DNA of 64,000 bases. Origin: Branchiostoma floridae. Its lineage: Eukaryota > Chordata > Leptocardii > Amphioxiformes > Branchiostomatidae. The translations under genes were made by a program, and so were the position numbers. Below the pieces are notes generated by a model, which was not told the origin of the DNA, searched no databases, and saw nothing but the letters and a program-made list of their open reading frames with translations. This document shows, piece after piece, positions 1 to 12,200 of the stretch; the first letter of the stretch is position 1; each line of letters starts with the position of its first letter. The stretch is taken from positions 10,010,971 to 10,074,970 of the forward strand of contig NC_049993.1 of assembly GCF_000003815.2 (NCBI RefSeq). The letters run 5' to 3'.

Positions 1-124
1 CACGTGACTGTAAGTCAGGCCCTTAAAAAAAGAGTTAAAGGTGACATGAAGGCTGTACCGTCCTCTGTACATTTTAATGACTTTGTTCATCATTATCTCC
101 AAGGATGGGTGCATCAGTTTATAC

Positions 125-807
125 CTTTGTTTGGATGTCAGGGTTGAGAATCATGTACAGAAACGCCCAATACAGGGTAGTGGAGGTGGTTTCTGCCCCG
201 GCGATGAACAAGTCAAAGAGCACCCTCTCTGTGTACTCGTCAGTGAACGTGGTCTCTTCGTCGTTCTCGCGAGATTTGGTTTCCCTGACGTACGAGTCGA
301 TGAGGTCCCGGATGTCATTGGAATCGAACGTCTTCTTGTGGGAGTCCATCTCCTCTCGGAGGTAGGCTCTGATGGTGCCTACGAGGTCTATCAAAACTTG
401 TGGGCCTTTTCCCATTCCTGGAACACGTCGCAAAAATGGGAAAAATACGGCAATTTGGCCAAAAACGTTTAAGGAAAATGCTCGGTCAAGAACGTCCATC
501 AAGCGTGTGAACTTGTCGTCGTTATATTCGAACCTAGTGAGAAGATAAACAAAAAGATGACTGTAGTGGTATCTTGAATGGCATAAGTGATATGGACCTG
601 ACTGTAATGATGAACAATAGAGAGAGAGAGAAAGAGAACTGGTTTATTTATTAAACACACACAAAGTCATGTACAAGATCGTAGTCCTAAGACTAAATTG
701 CCTCGTACTAAGTACACAAGAGATTATAATGGAAAGCCCTGCCTAAGTGCAATAATCAAAACATAATCATCACAATTCCCACTCAGCTGTACAATTTAAA
801 AGTGTGG

Positions 808-872
<65 letters not shown>

Positions 873-3748
873 ACAGAACTATTGAGGAAGATTAAAAAGT
901 GACATCTAAAGTCTGACATGAATTTAAAAGAAAAAAAAAATATAACATAATGGTAAATGAGCTTCATTGATGCTACAACATGGTAGAGAAAGACGGCAAG
1001 GAACAAGTAAGTATCGTGACGTACATTTGCGTAAGACGATAATCTGCAGCTGCCTAAATCGTTCATTGCTGTATTTCTTTATATTTTTCATCTAGTATGC
1101 GTGTGTGTTATGGGTGGGTACCCGTGAGGTGTACCGGTACAAAACCGGTTTTTCATATCGGACCGGTCCACAAAAAACCGGACCTGAAAAAATACTGTGG
1201 ACAGGATGTTGGACCTATTGGCAAAATGAACAGATTATGTGATCAGGCATTCACACATTTTGGGGCTTACCGGTCGAAAAAAATAACAACAGCGAATTAA
1301 AGTAGAGTCTATATTCATTTTACCAAGTTTTACAATCAATCATACAGTCAGTTAGCCTTGTAGGATTTTATAACGCCAGTGGGAGTCTAATACTCCACAA
1401 AACAGATTTCCTTGTTGCGAAATAGACCATTGTTTTGAGTATCGTCTATTCACAAGTTTTCACATACTGAATAAGGTCCAGGTTCGGACCTGGACCTGAT
1501 CCTCTGGACCTGAACCGGACCTGGACCTGAATCTTCTGTACCGGTACCCACCCCTAGGGCCTAGTGTGTGTCTTTATTTTTCGACTTCATTTATCGAACT
1601 TACCTGGATCCGAACACAATAGAACAGATCACGTTAGTGACGGCATTCTGGACCATACGGCTAATGTCGAACGGTTTGTTCCCCATCTTTATGATCTCTG
1701 CCTGAAGAGCGACTGACTCCTCCAGGATCTTTCCCTCCATGCTCCTCTTCCCGAAGCCGAACTCTCTCAGAGACATCAGAGTGAACTTCCGGTGTTCCTT
1801 CCACGGAGTTCCGAAAGGAGCGGCGATGATACCTGAAAAATATACTTTATTCGTTCAAACAATCAAATCAATTAGTGACTAAATCAATCAATCAATTAAT
1901 TATGCCAACGACTTGAGACCTGTAAAATATTTCAGATGCCCTTTAGACTAGTACGCTAGCACCTAAAGAAACGGTTGAAAAATAAAAAAAACAAAACAAT
2001 GTCGTCGTCACCTGAAACCACGTGGCGATTGTAATGAATCCGTAATTCAGCCATTGGTTGCGAGTGATTTTAGTTTGAATAAACCATTCCGATGATGATC
2101 ATCATCAGAGACCACTTTTCCATACCCCATTCGCGTCACAAACTGCGCATGTGCCGCGAAATGCACTGAGAATACGATGTCAAAGTTGAAGGATTCCAAC
2201 TTGCAAACAGTTTTCTGTCTAAGCAAGCTTAATACGTGTGCGGATGTGTTCTGTCTATGTCTCAGACGCCTTCAATTTTGGTGTAATTAGCTACGATGCG
2301 CAGTTAAATCTGTGACATGCTTAGATTAATGGCCAAAGTATTGACTAAAGAGTCACTAAAATTAAGAGACAAAATTAGCACATCTAGTGGTTCGCACGGG
2401 TTCTTACCTAGCCTCTGGGGGTTGAGAAGCTTAGTCAAGGGATCCGTTGGTCTGGTTGAAAAATCTTCTCCTCTCTTCACCAGTGCCTCGTGCATGACGT
2501 CATATCCGGAGAGTATAACCGTTGTTTCCCTCCCCAGCTTTATTGTGTAGACAGGTCCGTACATCTTTGCCCATTCGGTCATCGTCAGAAAGCGGTGGCC
2601 CTTGGGGTAAAGATATAGCCAGCATACTGTCTATGGTGTTCACATACATCTTTGAATATTACCTACATGAAAAATGGAGGTGTAGTTTTTGGTGTGTATG
2701 TGTGTGTGCGTGTGTCTGTCTGTGTGTCCGGATGATCCCGGATACTTGTGGTCAGCATAACTTTAGAACCTGTGGATGGATTGTAATGATCTTTGGTATA
2801 TGGGTAAGTGCAAATCATGCAAATTTGGACTTAATTTGCATACTTAATGAGGAAAATTTATATTTCCAGCAGTTTCTATTATAGGACTCAAATACATATG
2901 TAATTTGTAGCAGGTGGAAGATAAGCAGATGCCAATTATGCAAAAAGGCCCTAATTTGCATAATCAATGTGAAAGTGTCCTAATTCATCTAAATACACGT
3001 AGTAAATTATTTGATTGTCAACATTGTGACTTGTTTAAGTTATTTCAATTTGTACATAAGCAAGCATAAATTATGCAAATGTGCAAGTCATTTGCATAAT
3101 CAGAATATTTTTCCATCAGGTGGTGCGTCACTGTACAAAGAGATTCTATTTTCACAACCGTTGCTTTATTTACAACCGACCAGAGAAGTACAGCCGCTTA
3201 GGGAACAGCGCGAAGTCGATTTTTCCAGCGACCTATGGTGTCAGGTAGACACTACAGGTCTCCCGTCCGGGTAAATGATGCGAATCACCGTGTGGCTGAT
3301 ACGGTATGTAGGTACGCCAGGCCTCCAAACGGGTCATTTGAAGTGAATCGCAGCATATATCTATCTCCAGGCAGAAGGATTTGCTCCATCGCACACCGGG
3401 TCATGCACATACTTTTTGCTTTAAGAGGTTATCAGTCATTCAGGTAACGTTATGACATTGTCTTACCTTGTTAACGTTACCAAACGCCTGGTTATTAAGA
3501 CTTAAAAACGCCAATGTTGGATTCTTTAAATTCTTGAGGAGGAATGTTTTCCTAACTACCGTAATTTTGCCTACCATTGCGAGAGAGAAGACATTACCGA
3601 CGACAGGCCATCCTCTTGGGCCGGGTGGAAGGTTCTTAGGTGTGCTGAAGAACCATGACGTCGCCACGAACACCAGTAAGAGGACCAGAGCCGTCTGTAA
3701 GATCACGTTCTCGCCAACTAAAGACGTAACCAACTGTGCGGCAGCCAT
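125..3748 (-). CDS. CYP2-like cytochrome P450, N-terminal four exons (gene runs off left edge)
   Basis: Haem-thiolate monooxygenase, expected to sit in the ER membrane by its N-terminal anchor. Exons on the minus strand: 3575-3748, 2408-2600, 1604-1832 and 125-533; phases agree at each junction (0, 1, 2). Exon 1 encodes the start Met, a hydrophobic anchor (about residues 18-33) and the proline hinge NLPPGPRGWPVVGN (39-52). Exon 2 has TEWAKMYGPVYTIKLG. Exon 3 has the helix C region FGTPWKEHRKFTL followed by LREFGFGKRSMEGKI. Exon 4 has the helix I oxygen-activation motif FIAGAETTSTTLYWA and ends at a GTATAA donor. About 335 residues are encoded here; the ExxR, PERF and Cys haem-ligand regions must lie at lower coordinates outside the window. 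The acceptor of exon 2 is AAG rather than the usual CAG/TAG. Family assignment is firm; the subfamily and substrate cannot be told. Confidence 0.9.
811..872. repeat. (CA)n then (TA)n microsatellite
   Basis: About 20 CA units run directly into about 12 TA units, in the intron between P450 exons 3 and 4. The rest of 534-1110 holds only AT-rich sequence with no coding signal. Confidence 0.95.
1112..1555 (+). mobile_element. Interspersed repeat A (ends GGGTGGGTACC / GGTACCCACCC), copy 1
   Basis: A 440-bp element with inverted ends rich in GGTACC and CCGGACC words, lying in a P450 intron. A second, inverted copy is at 16686-17842. Shared internal words include TTTTACCAAGTTTTACA and CAAAACAGATTTCC, allowing for divergence. 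No coding capacity is visible, so it looks like a non-autonomous DNA element. Confidence 0.7.
2141..2304. mobile_element. MITE family M1, copy 1
   Basis: A palindromic element of about 164 bp that begins AACTGCGCAT and ends ATGCGCAGTT. Its inner arms read TGTCAAAGTTGAAGG and CCTTCAATTTTGG. Related copies lie at 15000-15175 and 22776-22956. Non-coding; it sits in the intron between P450 exons 2 and 3. Confidence 0.65.
2655..3115 (+). repeat. Interspersed repeat R, copy 1
   Basis: It starts near CATGAAAAATGGAGGTG, continues through a GTGTGT tract, then CAGCATAACTTTAGAACC, then several AT-rich blocks containing TTTGCATAAT. Similar copies are at 13262-13640, 17036-17815 (inverted) and 61190-61430 (3' part). 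P450 intron 1; no coding signal. Confidence 0.7.
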
Positions 3749-3832
3749 TTTGAGCTTTGTAAAGGTCAGCGTCCGAAAGGTCGAAATCCGGACGGGTATT
3801 TGTTTACATAATCAATGGATATCATGTGCATT

Positions 3833-5640
3833 CTAGCGTTCACAAAACAGGTAAGGGGACACATTTGGCGTGCGTTTGTTTGTTATGTGCATGATGTAGC
3901 ACTTATCAGGATTGAACTGCATAAGCCATTTCCTTTGCCATTCTTCCAGGGTGTTCAGATCTTTCTGAAGAAGTTGTGAGTCATTCTTTGCAGATACCTC
4001 TATATATAGCAGACAATCATCGGCGAATAACCTCACACTTGAATCGAGCTGGTCTGGCAAGTCGTTTATGTACAAGAGGAAGAGCAATGGTCCCAGAACA
4101 GTCCCTTGCGGAACTGGACCCGATGCTACTTTAACTGGAGCTGAGGCCTTCCCCTCTACGGGTTTACGGAAAAGGCTGGCCTGTCTACCTGGGCTGTCTA
4201 CCTGGGCTGGCTATCACGTCAGGCTACTTGGACCTACGAAAGCCCATTGGGACAAAAGCTGTTTTAGCAGTAGGGGTTGTTTGTGCCCAATGAAGAAGCT
4301 ATGTGTGAAGCTATTGTGTGTGTTACATAACCCAGAGGTTCTGGGTTCAACTCAGTTGATATGCCGCCGATCTTGTTCCCTTGGGAAGGATTGTTAACAC
4401 AACTTATCGGGCTGATTGGATTAGTCTTAAGACTGGTGGCTAGTTGGTCAAAGGTGCCCAGGAGCCGTTCTTTAGTGGCTGTCAGGGTCCAGGCTTCTGT
4501 GCCATACATTAGGATCGACAATTGAATTGTGAGGAGCTTTAAATAAGCGTTGCTAAAGTGCAAGGGTCTGGAACTGCTGCCATTTGGTGCTAACTAAGGT
4601 GACCTCAATACGACAGCAATTACTCCAGGTGTGGCCATAGGACTTAAGTTTTGAACCACTAATACACTGGGAAGGAAGGATCCCTAGTCTTTTCCGTAAG
4701 AGTGGGTTCTATGCCCTATCTGAGGGAGGGCCCTTACCAAAGCTAGATACTCTTTTCTCTACCCTAGTGAAGGGAGGAAAGTCGTGGTAAGAGCCCTTCC
4801 CAAGCGCACAAGATTGGTTGCATATCAACTGATTCAAACCCAGAACCTCTGGGTTATGTAACATACACAGCTCCTTCAAACACAGTTGCTTCACACACAG
4901 CCCCTTCACACACAGCTCCTTCACACACAGCTGCTTCACAAACAGCTCCTTCACACACTGCCACTTCACACTGAGCTCATTCACATAATAACACACAGAT
5001 CCTTCAGATACAGCTTCTTCACTGAGCACAAACAACCCCTACTGCTAAAACAGCTTTTGTCCCAATGGGCTTTCGTAGGTCCAAGTAGCCTGACGTGAAA
5101 GCCAGCCCAGGTAGACAGCCCAGGTAGACAGGCCAGCCTTTTCTGTAAACCCCCCTTCTACCACTACCGTTTGCTCTCTATTCGTCAGGAAAGCTTTTAA
5201 CCAGTTTAATGTAGTACCTTGAATTCCATAGTACTCCAGTTTTGATATGAGTCTGCTATGTGGGACTTTGTCGAAGGCTTTAGTGAAATCAAGTATTGCT
5301 AGATCCACCTGTCTTTTATTGTTCAGTGCCCCAGCTATGTCGTGAACTGTTAAAATAAGCTGTGTTTCTGTGGATCGCTTTGCTCTGAAACCATGCTGGT
5401 AGCCCGTTAGTATATTGTGGCCTTCTAAGTGTTTCATGATATGGCTATGGATAATGTGTTCGAGTAGTTTACAGGAAATACAGGTAAGTGAAACAGGTCT
5501 GTAGTTACTGGGGACCGCTCTGTCTCCCTTTTTGAAAATGGCGCATATGTTTGCATCCCTCCAGTCTTGGGGGATTTCTCCTGTGTCAAGCGATTGTTGG
5601 AAAATGTTAGTCAGTCTTCACTTATAGTTTCAAATGTTAG
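3833..5640 (-). pseudogene. Non-LTR retrotransposon reverse transcriptase remnant (CR1/jockey-like), interrupted
   Basis: Read on the minus strand, 5640 down to about 5153 gives RT blocks RDANICAIFKKGDRAVPSNY and YRPVSLTCISCKLLEHII, then KAFDKVPHSRLISKLEYYGI. After an inserted element (4160-5152) the same RT resumes at about 4159 with VPQGTVLGPLLFLLYINDLP, and then the catalytic FADDCLLY block at about 4030. It stops near 3833. Both the 5' part (endonuclease) and the 3' end are missing, so this is a dead fragment. The RT core identifies a LINE-type element; the clade is a guess from motif style. Confidence 0.85.
4160..5152. mobile_element. Long-terminal-inverted-repeat element inserted in the RT
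   Basis: The left end (GGGTTTACGGAAAAGGCTGG) and the right end (its reverse complement, ending at 5152) form inverted repeats that continue, with gaps, for more than 200 bp: 4160-4395 against about 4795-5152. Shared blocks include GACCTACGAAAGCCCATTGG and CCAGAGGTTCTGGGTT. The flanks are CCCTCTAC (4152-4159) and CCTTCTAC (5154-5161), an imperfect 8-9-bp target duplication. The RT frame resumes across it. Inside are a ~15-bp minisatellite (4861-4990, CTCCTTCACACACAG units) and a minus-strand scrap at 4405-4560 with LLTIQLSILMYGTEAWTLT, which resembles the C-terminal part of other LINE polyproteins. No transposase was seen. Confidence 0.75.
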
Positions 5641-5681
5641 ACCGGCCAAACGTCCTGTGTACACACGTGTACACTATGACC

Positions 5682-6482
5682 CTAAGAAGCGTGTTTGTCC
5701 AGGTGTTTCTTTAGATGCCTTTTGTCTGTAACAGCATAGTCGCATTGGTCACATTTGTAGGGTTTCTCGCTTGTATGTGTTCTCATATGTCGGGATAGGT
5801 CAATCTTGCGAGCAGTTCTGTATCCACACTTTCCACACATGTAGGGTTTTTCTCCGGAATGTTTAGTCATGTGTTGGTCTAAATTTCCTTTCTTTGCAGC
5901 AGAATAGTCACACTGGCCACACTTATAAGGTTTCACGCCAGTATGTTTTCTCATATGTACGGTTAAAGAGGCCCGGTTAGCCGTTCTATATCCGCACTCT
6001 CCACACATGAAGGGTTTCTCTCCGGTGTGTCTAGTCATGTGTTGGTCCAAACTGTGTTTGGTTGCCGCAGCATAGTCACACTCATCACATTTATAGTCTT
6101 TTTCCCCGGTGTGTTTAGTCATGTGTTGGTCTAAACTTCCTTTCTGTGAAGCAGAATACTCGCACTGGTCACATTTATACGGTTTTTCACCTGTATGTTT
6201 TCTTGTGTGTATCAATAGTTGAGACCTAAAGGCTGCTCTATAGTCACATTCCGTACACGCAAAGCGTTTGTCCACAATACGTTTCACCGCAAGCCTGTCC
6301 GCCTGCTTTGTTTTAACTTGTGCAGGATTTTCAGACTTTACACTGCATGTTTCCTCGCAGGGAATGTCCCCCTCCTTGTTTTGCTGCCTTCCCGTGTCTA
6401 ATGTCTCGCTGCTGCTTGTATCGTCCCCAGGGTGAACAGCTGGATGATCGTCCATAGCGACCTCACCGCTACTCTCGCCCAT
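5682..6482 (-). CDS. C2H2 zinc-finger protein, seven fingers
   Basis: A predicted nuclear DNA-binding protein of 266 residues. I start it at MGESSGEVAMDDH (6482) because a good acceptor (TTCTTTTCAG) ends at 6485, two bases before this ATG; the open frame further upstream to 6545 is then intron. The first ~75 residues are acidic and Ser/Thr/Glu rich. Residues ~75-265 hold seven C-x2-C-x12-H-x3-H fingers joined mostly by HTGEKPY-type linkers (one HTGVKPY, one HSGEKPY, one HTSEKPY). Several fingers share the CDQCDYxAxxKxxLDQHM pattern, a sign of internal duplication. The coding sequence is intronless; a 5' non-coding exon probably lies upstream, not placed. DNA target unknown. Confidence 0.88.
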   Translation of the reverse strand: MGESSGEVAMDDHPAVHPGDDTSSSETLDTGRQQNKEGDIPCEETCSVKSENPAQVKTKQADRLAVKRIVDKRFACTECDYRAAFRSQLLIHTRKHTGEKPYKCDQCEYSASQKGSLDQHMTKHTGEKDYKCDECDYAAATKHSLDQHMTRHTGEKPFMCGECGYRTANRASLTVHMRKHTGVKPYKCGQCDYSAAKKGNLDQHMTKHSGEKPYMCGKCGYRTARKIDLSRHMRTHTSEKPYKCDQCDYAVTDKRHLKKHLDKHAS

Positions 6483-6589
6483 TTCTGAAAAGAATAATAA
6501 ATCCTCCAATATATTATTAGTCTTGATTGGGACTATTCTATTCATATGGAATACAACAAGATGTAGTCCGTATTAAATTACGTACACAT

Positions 6590-6740
6590 GCATGCACAGA
6601 TATACGCTTATCCGTACATGTGCACACACAAACACACATGCACAAACACACACACATGCACGCACGCACGTACATACACACATAGATGCATACACACACA
6701 CATGCACACAGTACAAACACATACACACACACGCGTACAA
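6590..6740. repeat. CA-rich degenerate microsatellite
   Basis: Imperfect (CA)n with interspersed CATG and CGCACG words, upstream of the zinc-finger gene. It creates spurious Cys/Val-rich open frames on the minus strand. Confidence 0.85.
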
Positions 6741-6799
6741 ATAACGTTACATAAAAACACATAAACAACTATACACTATTTACCTACCGGTTTATGGTT

Positions 6800-9264
6800 C
6801 TGACTAACTGCTAATGTGTTACGAGAATAATTTGTCTTCAAAATGGCCAGACTGGACACAAATGGATCTTGCCCGTGATCATCCGATAAATCAAAATGGC
6901 GGCCTGGCAAACTGACCTTTCAGCTATGTGGAGGTCGACGGTCAAAGTTGATATACCTGATTACCTAAGTTATAGATTTCAGTCCCTTAATTGCTCCCTC
7001 CATATAAGCTATAGGTCCCCCGTATTTTATCTAATTCTGTAAGGAAAAGATTGCAATCCTCACCCATACTTATTCTCCCATCAGCTTGTTGCTGTATTAA
7101 TGCCTGTATGATAAGTAATACAAATTAATTTTTCGTTTCTTTAAACGTCCCGATCTTTGGAAATTTGACCACATAAATTAGGTATACTTAATTCATCTTT
7201 TTTTTCCATTTTGCATTTTCTTTGAACAGTGTCAGCTTCTGTCAGAAATAAGTGGTCACGCAAAATCTAATCAATTCGTATTGATATCAAAACTGACAAA
7301 AGTGTCCACAACGCAGGGTAAAACATTTTTGCTCGCTGGTAGCAAATCTGTTGGTTTGTTGCCTACAAAAGGACGTACATGGTTAACATAAGTATATTGT
7401 GTAATAAGACAATACGTTGTGATTGCCAACTCTTGCCATTTTTTATACTCATGGCTTTTATATAGATGGTATCGTTGTGTGACATGTGTGATGATTATCC
7501 GTCAACTCAAAGAGCCTCTAAAGACTATATTCGAGTAAATGATCATATTAGACATCATAAAAGATAAAAAAATCATTATGTACGGTGAGTGAACTCATTA
7601 TCTGCATATGGCTTTATTGTCTTTCCAGAGGGAAAAATGCCGTTACATTTACATGTACTTCTACAAGTATGACAGTTTTTGGCTCAGGTCTAAAGTTCAA
7701 ACGATGTTGCATGCACCTTTTAATTCCCTCAGCTCACTCTGATTTATGTCACTCTAAATGCAATTTTCGTACCATTTTGTTCTTTTTGAAATCCCTTGTC
7801 GTTATGATAAACAACCAACCGACCATGTTATTTTAGGTCTATTTTACTTCCACCATCATTTTACACAGAGTAGTCCACTTAGTGGTTTACACACGTACAC
7901 TGCTTTGCAGTGGAGCCCTATATTACATAAATCGAAATGAAACATATACATATGGTGTTAATGTGACATACAAAGAGAAAAATTACAAACAATAAATAAA
8001 ACGAATAAATATGATTAGTAATGAACTGATGTGAACAATAACAATAATCATAGCAAATAAGCACTACTAATGATTACAACAATATTCATCATCATCATCC
8101 TTGCGGACCAAGTCCACCCTCTCCTTCCAGACATCTCTGCCCCCCAAAGCGTTCTTTAACAATATTAATACAAATAATCCGTACAAATTATTCTGCAGTT
8201 GTCTAAATGACAGAAATACTTACCAACACAGATGTTAGATGAAAGTCAAAGTTAAGGCACTGCTACACTTATTAGGGATAAAACGGCTGGATAACAGAAC
8301 AAAATAATAATAATAATAATAATAATAAAATAAAAACAATGATAGAGGACATTTAATCGGTGTTTATGGTGACATAACGCCTGGCAAGTGACCATCTTGT
8401 TAACCACTGAGAGAGCTGCCAACATTCCATCAAACATTGACCTGCCAGTTTACCAAATATCAATGCACTAATTTCCTTTTCTTTCACTATTTTACTACGG
8501 TCAATACTGACCAAAGGAGACCATACTTACGTCTTCTTCGTAAAGCAATGCTGATGAAGTTATCACTATATCAATAAGATGTATGAAGACAACCTAGATA
8601 CATGAAAGAATACACATCCTACAGTCGTCAATTACTAAATGTGTAGAGCTACATGATAGACACTAGGATGCTATTAGTAGTAATCATGACGCAGTTGCAA
8701 TTTGTGCCATGGCAGTGTGATCGTGATCTGCATCATTGATTCTAATCTTCGAATCTATCGTACCAATACAAGCTCAAATTACTAAACAGCAAAACAGTGT
8801 ATCGGTCACCCACAATGCTTTTTATCGAATGAATGAATGAATGAATGTATATGGTTTATCGTTGTGTATTGCGACTTTTAAGTCGCCATGCCCACATGGG
8901 CTTATAGAACACTAAATAACAGAAGGATACATCAAGTCAAATCAAATTCTTATGTTTTGTTTGAATGCCTTGTATTCCGATTCTAGACATAACATCTTTG
9001 CTGACACTGAAGGGACTACCCTACAAGATCAATAAATAAATTAATGAAAATTTATCGTTAGTTTGCGTGGTCTTAGCCTAAGAGGGTATCATGTTTCCCC
9101 CTTTGACCCCACTATAAAGAATAATATCATGTTCTTTCCTCAACCTCACCGAACATCTAAAAACCCTCGCCCCGAGGATAATCTAAATACATTACATGTT
9201 ATCAATGGCAAGATTTGATATGCAGCGACATTTATTAGGAACTGGCAAATTCATCGGATTTTTT
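6800..9264. other. Gene-poor interval
   Basis: AT-rich sequence with no exon that I can support. It holds an (AAT)n tract at about 8303-8330, a CATCAT run near 8087 and a GAATGAAT run near 8827. AAGATTGCAATCC- and AAATGGCGGCC-like words near 6895 could mark a promoter or 5' exon of the zinc-finger gene, but this is not demonstrable. Confidence 0.5.
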
Positions 9265-12200
9265 CTAGGCTGGAGCACACTGACAAATGTAAGGCTTGGA
9301 CCACCAGCAATCACTGTCGTCCCACATGGGATCACGGCTGGCTTTGCCGCCTGACCAGTACTGACCACACAACAGAAACGGACATCTTAACCATCCGTTG
9401 CTTGGCTGGCCTGGATACCATCCCTGTTCGAAAAGAGAGAAGGTAGTTATAATTGTTAATCCATTTGTATGTATATTTGTCAGCAGGGCTAGCCCTTTGT
9501 TGTAACCACGGTGCTAGTTGAGCTGTCCTGACTGTGCGTACTTAACGAATACAACAAACACCAATATATAGATAAATATTCACCCCTGGATTGCAATCTT
9601 AACTTTTAAGGAGATTGCTTAATCAATAACTTTTAAGGAGATTGCATGGCACGACCTTATAATTACTTGTAGATTCAATTTTTCAACACTTGTAAATGAG
9701 TGCGTGCTAAATAGTGAAGCAGTAAGTGAGTGCGTTTGTAGGGGGAAAACGGCACAATTTACATGAATCTAGGGGCAAAACTACAAGGGATTACATGACA
9801 AATATACTTACTTACAACAAATATACTTACTCACTTACTCCGGAGCAGTTTTTTTTTACTCCGGAGCAGTTTTTTTTTTTTTACTCCGGAGCAGTTTTTT
9901 TTTTACTCCGGAGCAACACGTATAGCTACTCCAAAGCAATAATTCAATGTATGTACGTATAGACGGTATAGGTCCGTACGTACATGACAAATATACTTAC
10001 TTTTAACAAATATTATTACTCAAATATTATATCATTTGGGGGGGGGGGGTATTGGGGGTTGTCATAGTTACCTTGGTGGGTCAAAAGGTCGACCTGACCC
10101 CTCTTTCACCCCTACCCAGAGCTCAGAAAAATACCTTTTTTACCTATACTACTAATAAGTTCTCTCTCTCTCTCTATTCCTCTCAATGGCAAACTAGCCG
10201 CGTCCGCATACCGTGTATTGGTCACCCTCCTTCGACCCCGGGACCTTCGACCCGTCCACCCAATACCAGCTGCAGCTCCCTCTCTCCTCCATGCCGATCC
10301 AGTGTTCCTTGTTACCTCCTTCCGTTTTGACCAGGTTTCTCAGAGCGATGTCCAGTTCTTCTGTTTTCGGCATGGCCAGTGTACATCCTTCTTCAAGGCA
10401 GGCCGAGCGGGCATTCCAGTGAGACTTCCCGTCCCGAGCAAGCCTGATGCAGGTCCCAGCAAGGAATGTATACCCGATTCGGCAACCGTCCTTGACATCT
10501 GAAAAAGTTTAGGATAGTCGTTTTACCATTTTCTAAAACAACAAATAACGTTTTAGTACACAGGGTGTGTTTTTATCTTAAAATTGTGTCATATTGACTG
10601 TGAGATGGCCAGTGTGGCTCCTTCCCTCATTGCCGTCAATACGGAATGATGGGACTGCCACGTGTACGAAATTCCGTATGTCAACTGGATAAGAGCCCCG
10701 GAAACTAGTTTTAACTGGATAAGAGCCCCGGCAACTAGTTTGAACTGGATAAGAGTCCCTGCAACTAGTTTGTAGCAAGTTCCACGACTTTTATCTTTTG
10801 TAGATGAAACAGCTAAAAACCTGGTTTACGTATTTTTTTTTAAATAAACATATTGCAGAAGACAAGCAAACAAATCTCATTCTATAGCTTGGGGGGGGGG
10901 GCATTGTATTGAGATTGAATATCGTACGCCAAACAGATGTTTTACCAGATGTTCCAACTCCCTCGGAGTTTCCAACTCCCTCTGGCGGTGCACTTGCCAC
11001 CTCTGGTTGTGTAGGCGCGACCCCTAGCGGTGCAGTTGTCACCCCTGGCGGTGCAGGTGCGACCTTTAGCGGTGCAGTTGCCACCTCTGGCGGTACAGGT
11101 GCGACCTCTAGCGATGGTGCAGGTGTCATCATCGCAAATGCCCATGATAAGGATATGTTCTTTGCAAGAAAAGACTCGATGATATTTGCGGATGCGGGTT
11201 TTAAGTCAGCTGGTTGCGCTGTCTCAGCCTGCTGTGAAAAATACAGAAACAATGTAAAAGTCATATAGACTATTTATTCATACGCTCGTAGCCTCTGTTG
11301 CTGGTTCGCAATTAGAACGGAGCAAAACTACTTTCCACGGTAAACTCTCTTCATTCACAATATCCCTTTCCCGGCATAATTGAACATAGGCCTGCAACGG
11401 AGGTAAGTCTTTTCAAACCTACAATATAATTGTCCATCAAAGAAAAGGGGTGCTGTGATGATTGTAGTAATCTATTGATTTTTTCAAATAGTCTTGACTT
11501 AAAATTCCCTTTTCTGTGCCAAGGTTCCAGGGTTTGACTTCATAACTACTATGAAGCACAGAAAACTCTTATAGCGTCTACCACTGCAAACAATGACAGG
11601 AAAAGGTTGGCATACTTCTAGTCAAAAGTTTGAACCTTTTGTTCTACAGGTAACATTAATATCATCAAACTATGCAGAGTGAACCAGAATAGTTTTAACA
11701 AAGTTGATAGAATCAAGACATATTTCAGAAAACCTGAATATTGTGTTCGAATTTCAACTTTCAGATAAGCTCTTTCAAAGTTGTATCAAAGTTTATAATT
11801 GTTTCTAACCCTACAACTTGAAAATGTCCTCCTCGCTGATGAATACAGGGCTTTGGTCATATGTATTTGTCTACAGATACTACTACAGCTTGTGGATTGG
11901 GTGTCTATATGGTATTATCATATAGCCAGGCGCCGCGGACCAATAAGATGGCCCCGTTCCATGTTGGTTATGACGCCGTAACACATAGATTCCGGCCACA
12001 CTGTGTGTATCGCTCCTTCTGATTAGTCAGAATTTGCAGTTGTTCTAAGGCAAAGACTGCAATGTTTCGAAAATTTTCTGTGGAAATTGTGGCTTCAAAA
12101 TGTATGTACCAACGAACAAATGTGAATTTTCAGAAATTCGACAAAGGAATTACGTACCAAGGGATCTATGGGTCATACAGGTGTTTGCAAGTTTGGGTAG

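Noticed and set aside
770-1066. 98-codon minus-strand frame with a Tyr/Ile then Cys/Val run
   Set aside because: It is the translation of the (CA)n(TA)n microsatellite in a P450 intron.
4861-4990. CRISPR-like array (regular short repeats)
   Set aside because: The units are contiguous 15-bp minisatellite copies without unique spacers, in an animal genome.
4709-5035. 108-codon minus-strand frame with repeated KQLCVKELCVK
   Set aside because: It is the translation of the 15-bp minisatellite inside the long-inverted-repeat element, not a gene.
6538-6768. Cys/Val-rich minus-strand frame upstream of the zinc-finger gene
   Set aside because: It is the translation of a degenerate CA repeat and has no splice link to the zinc-finger coding exon.
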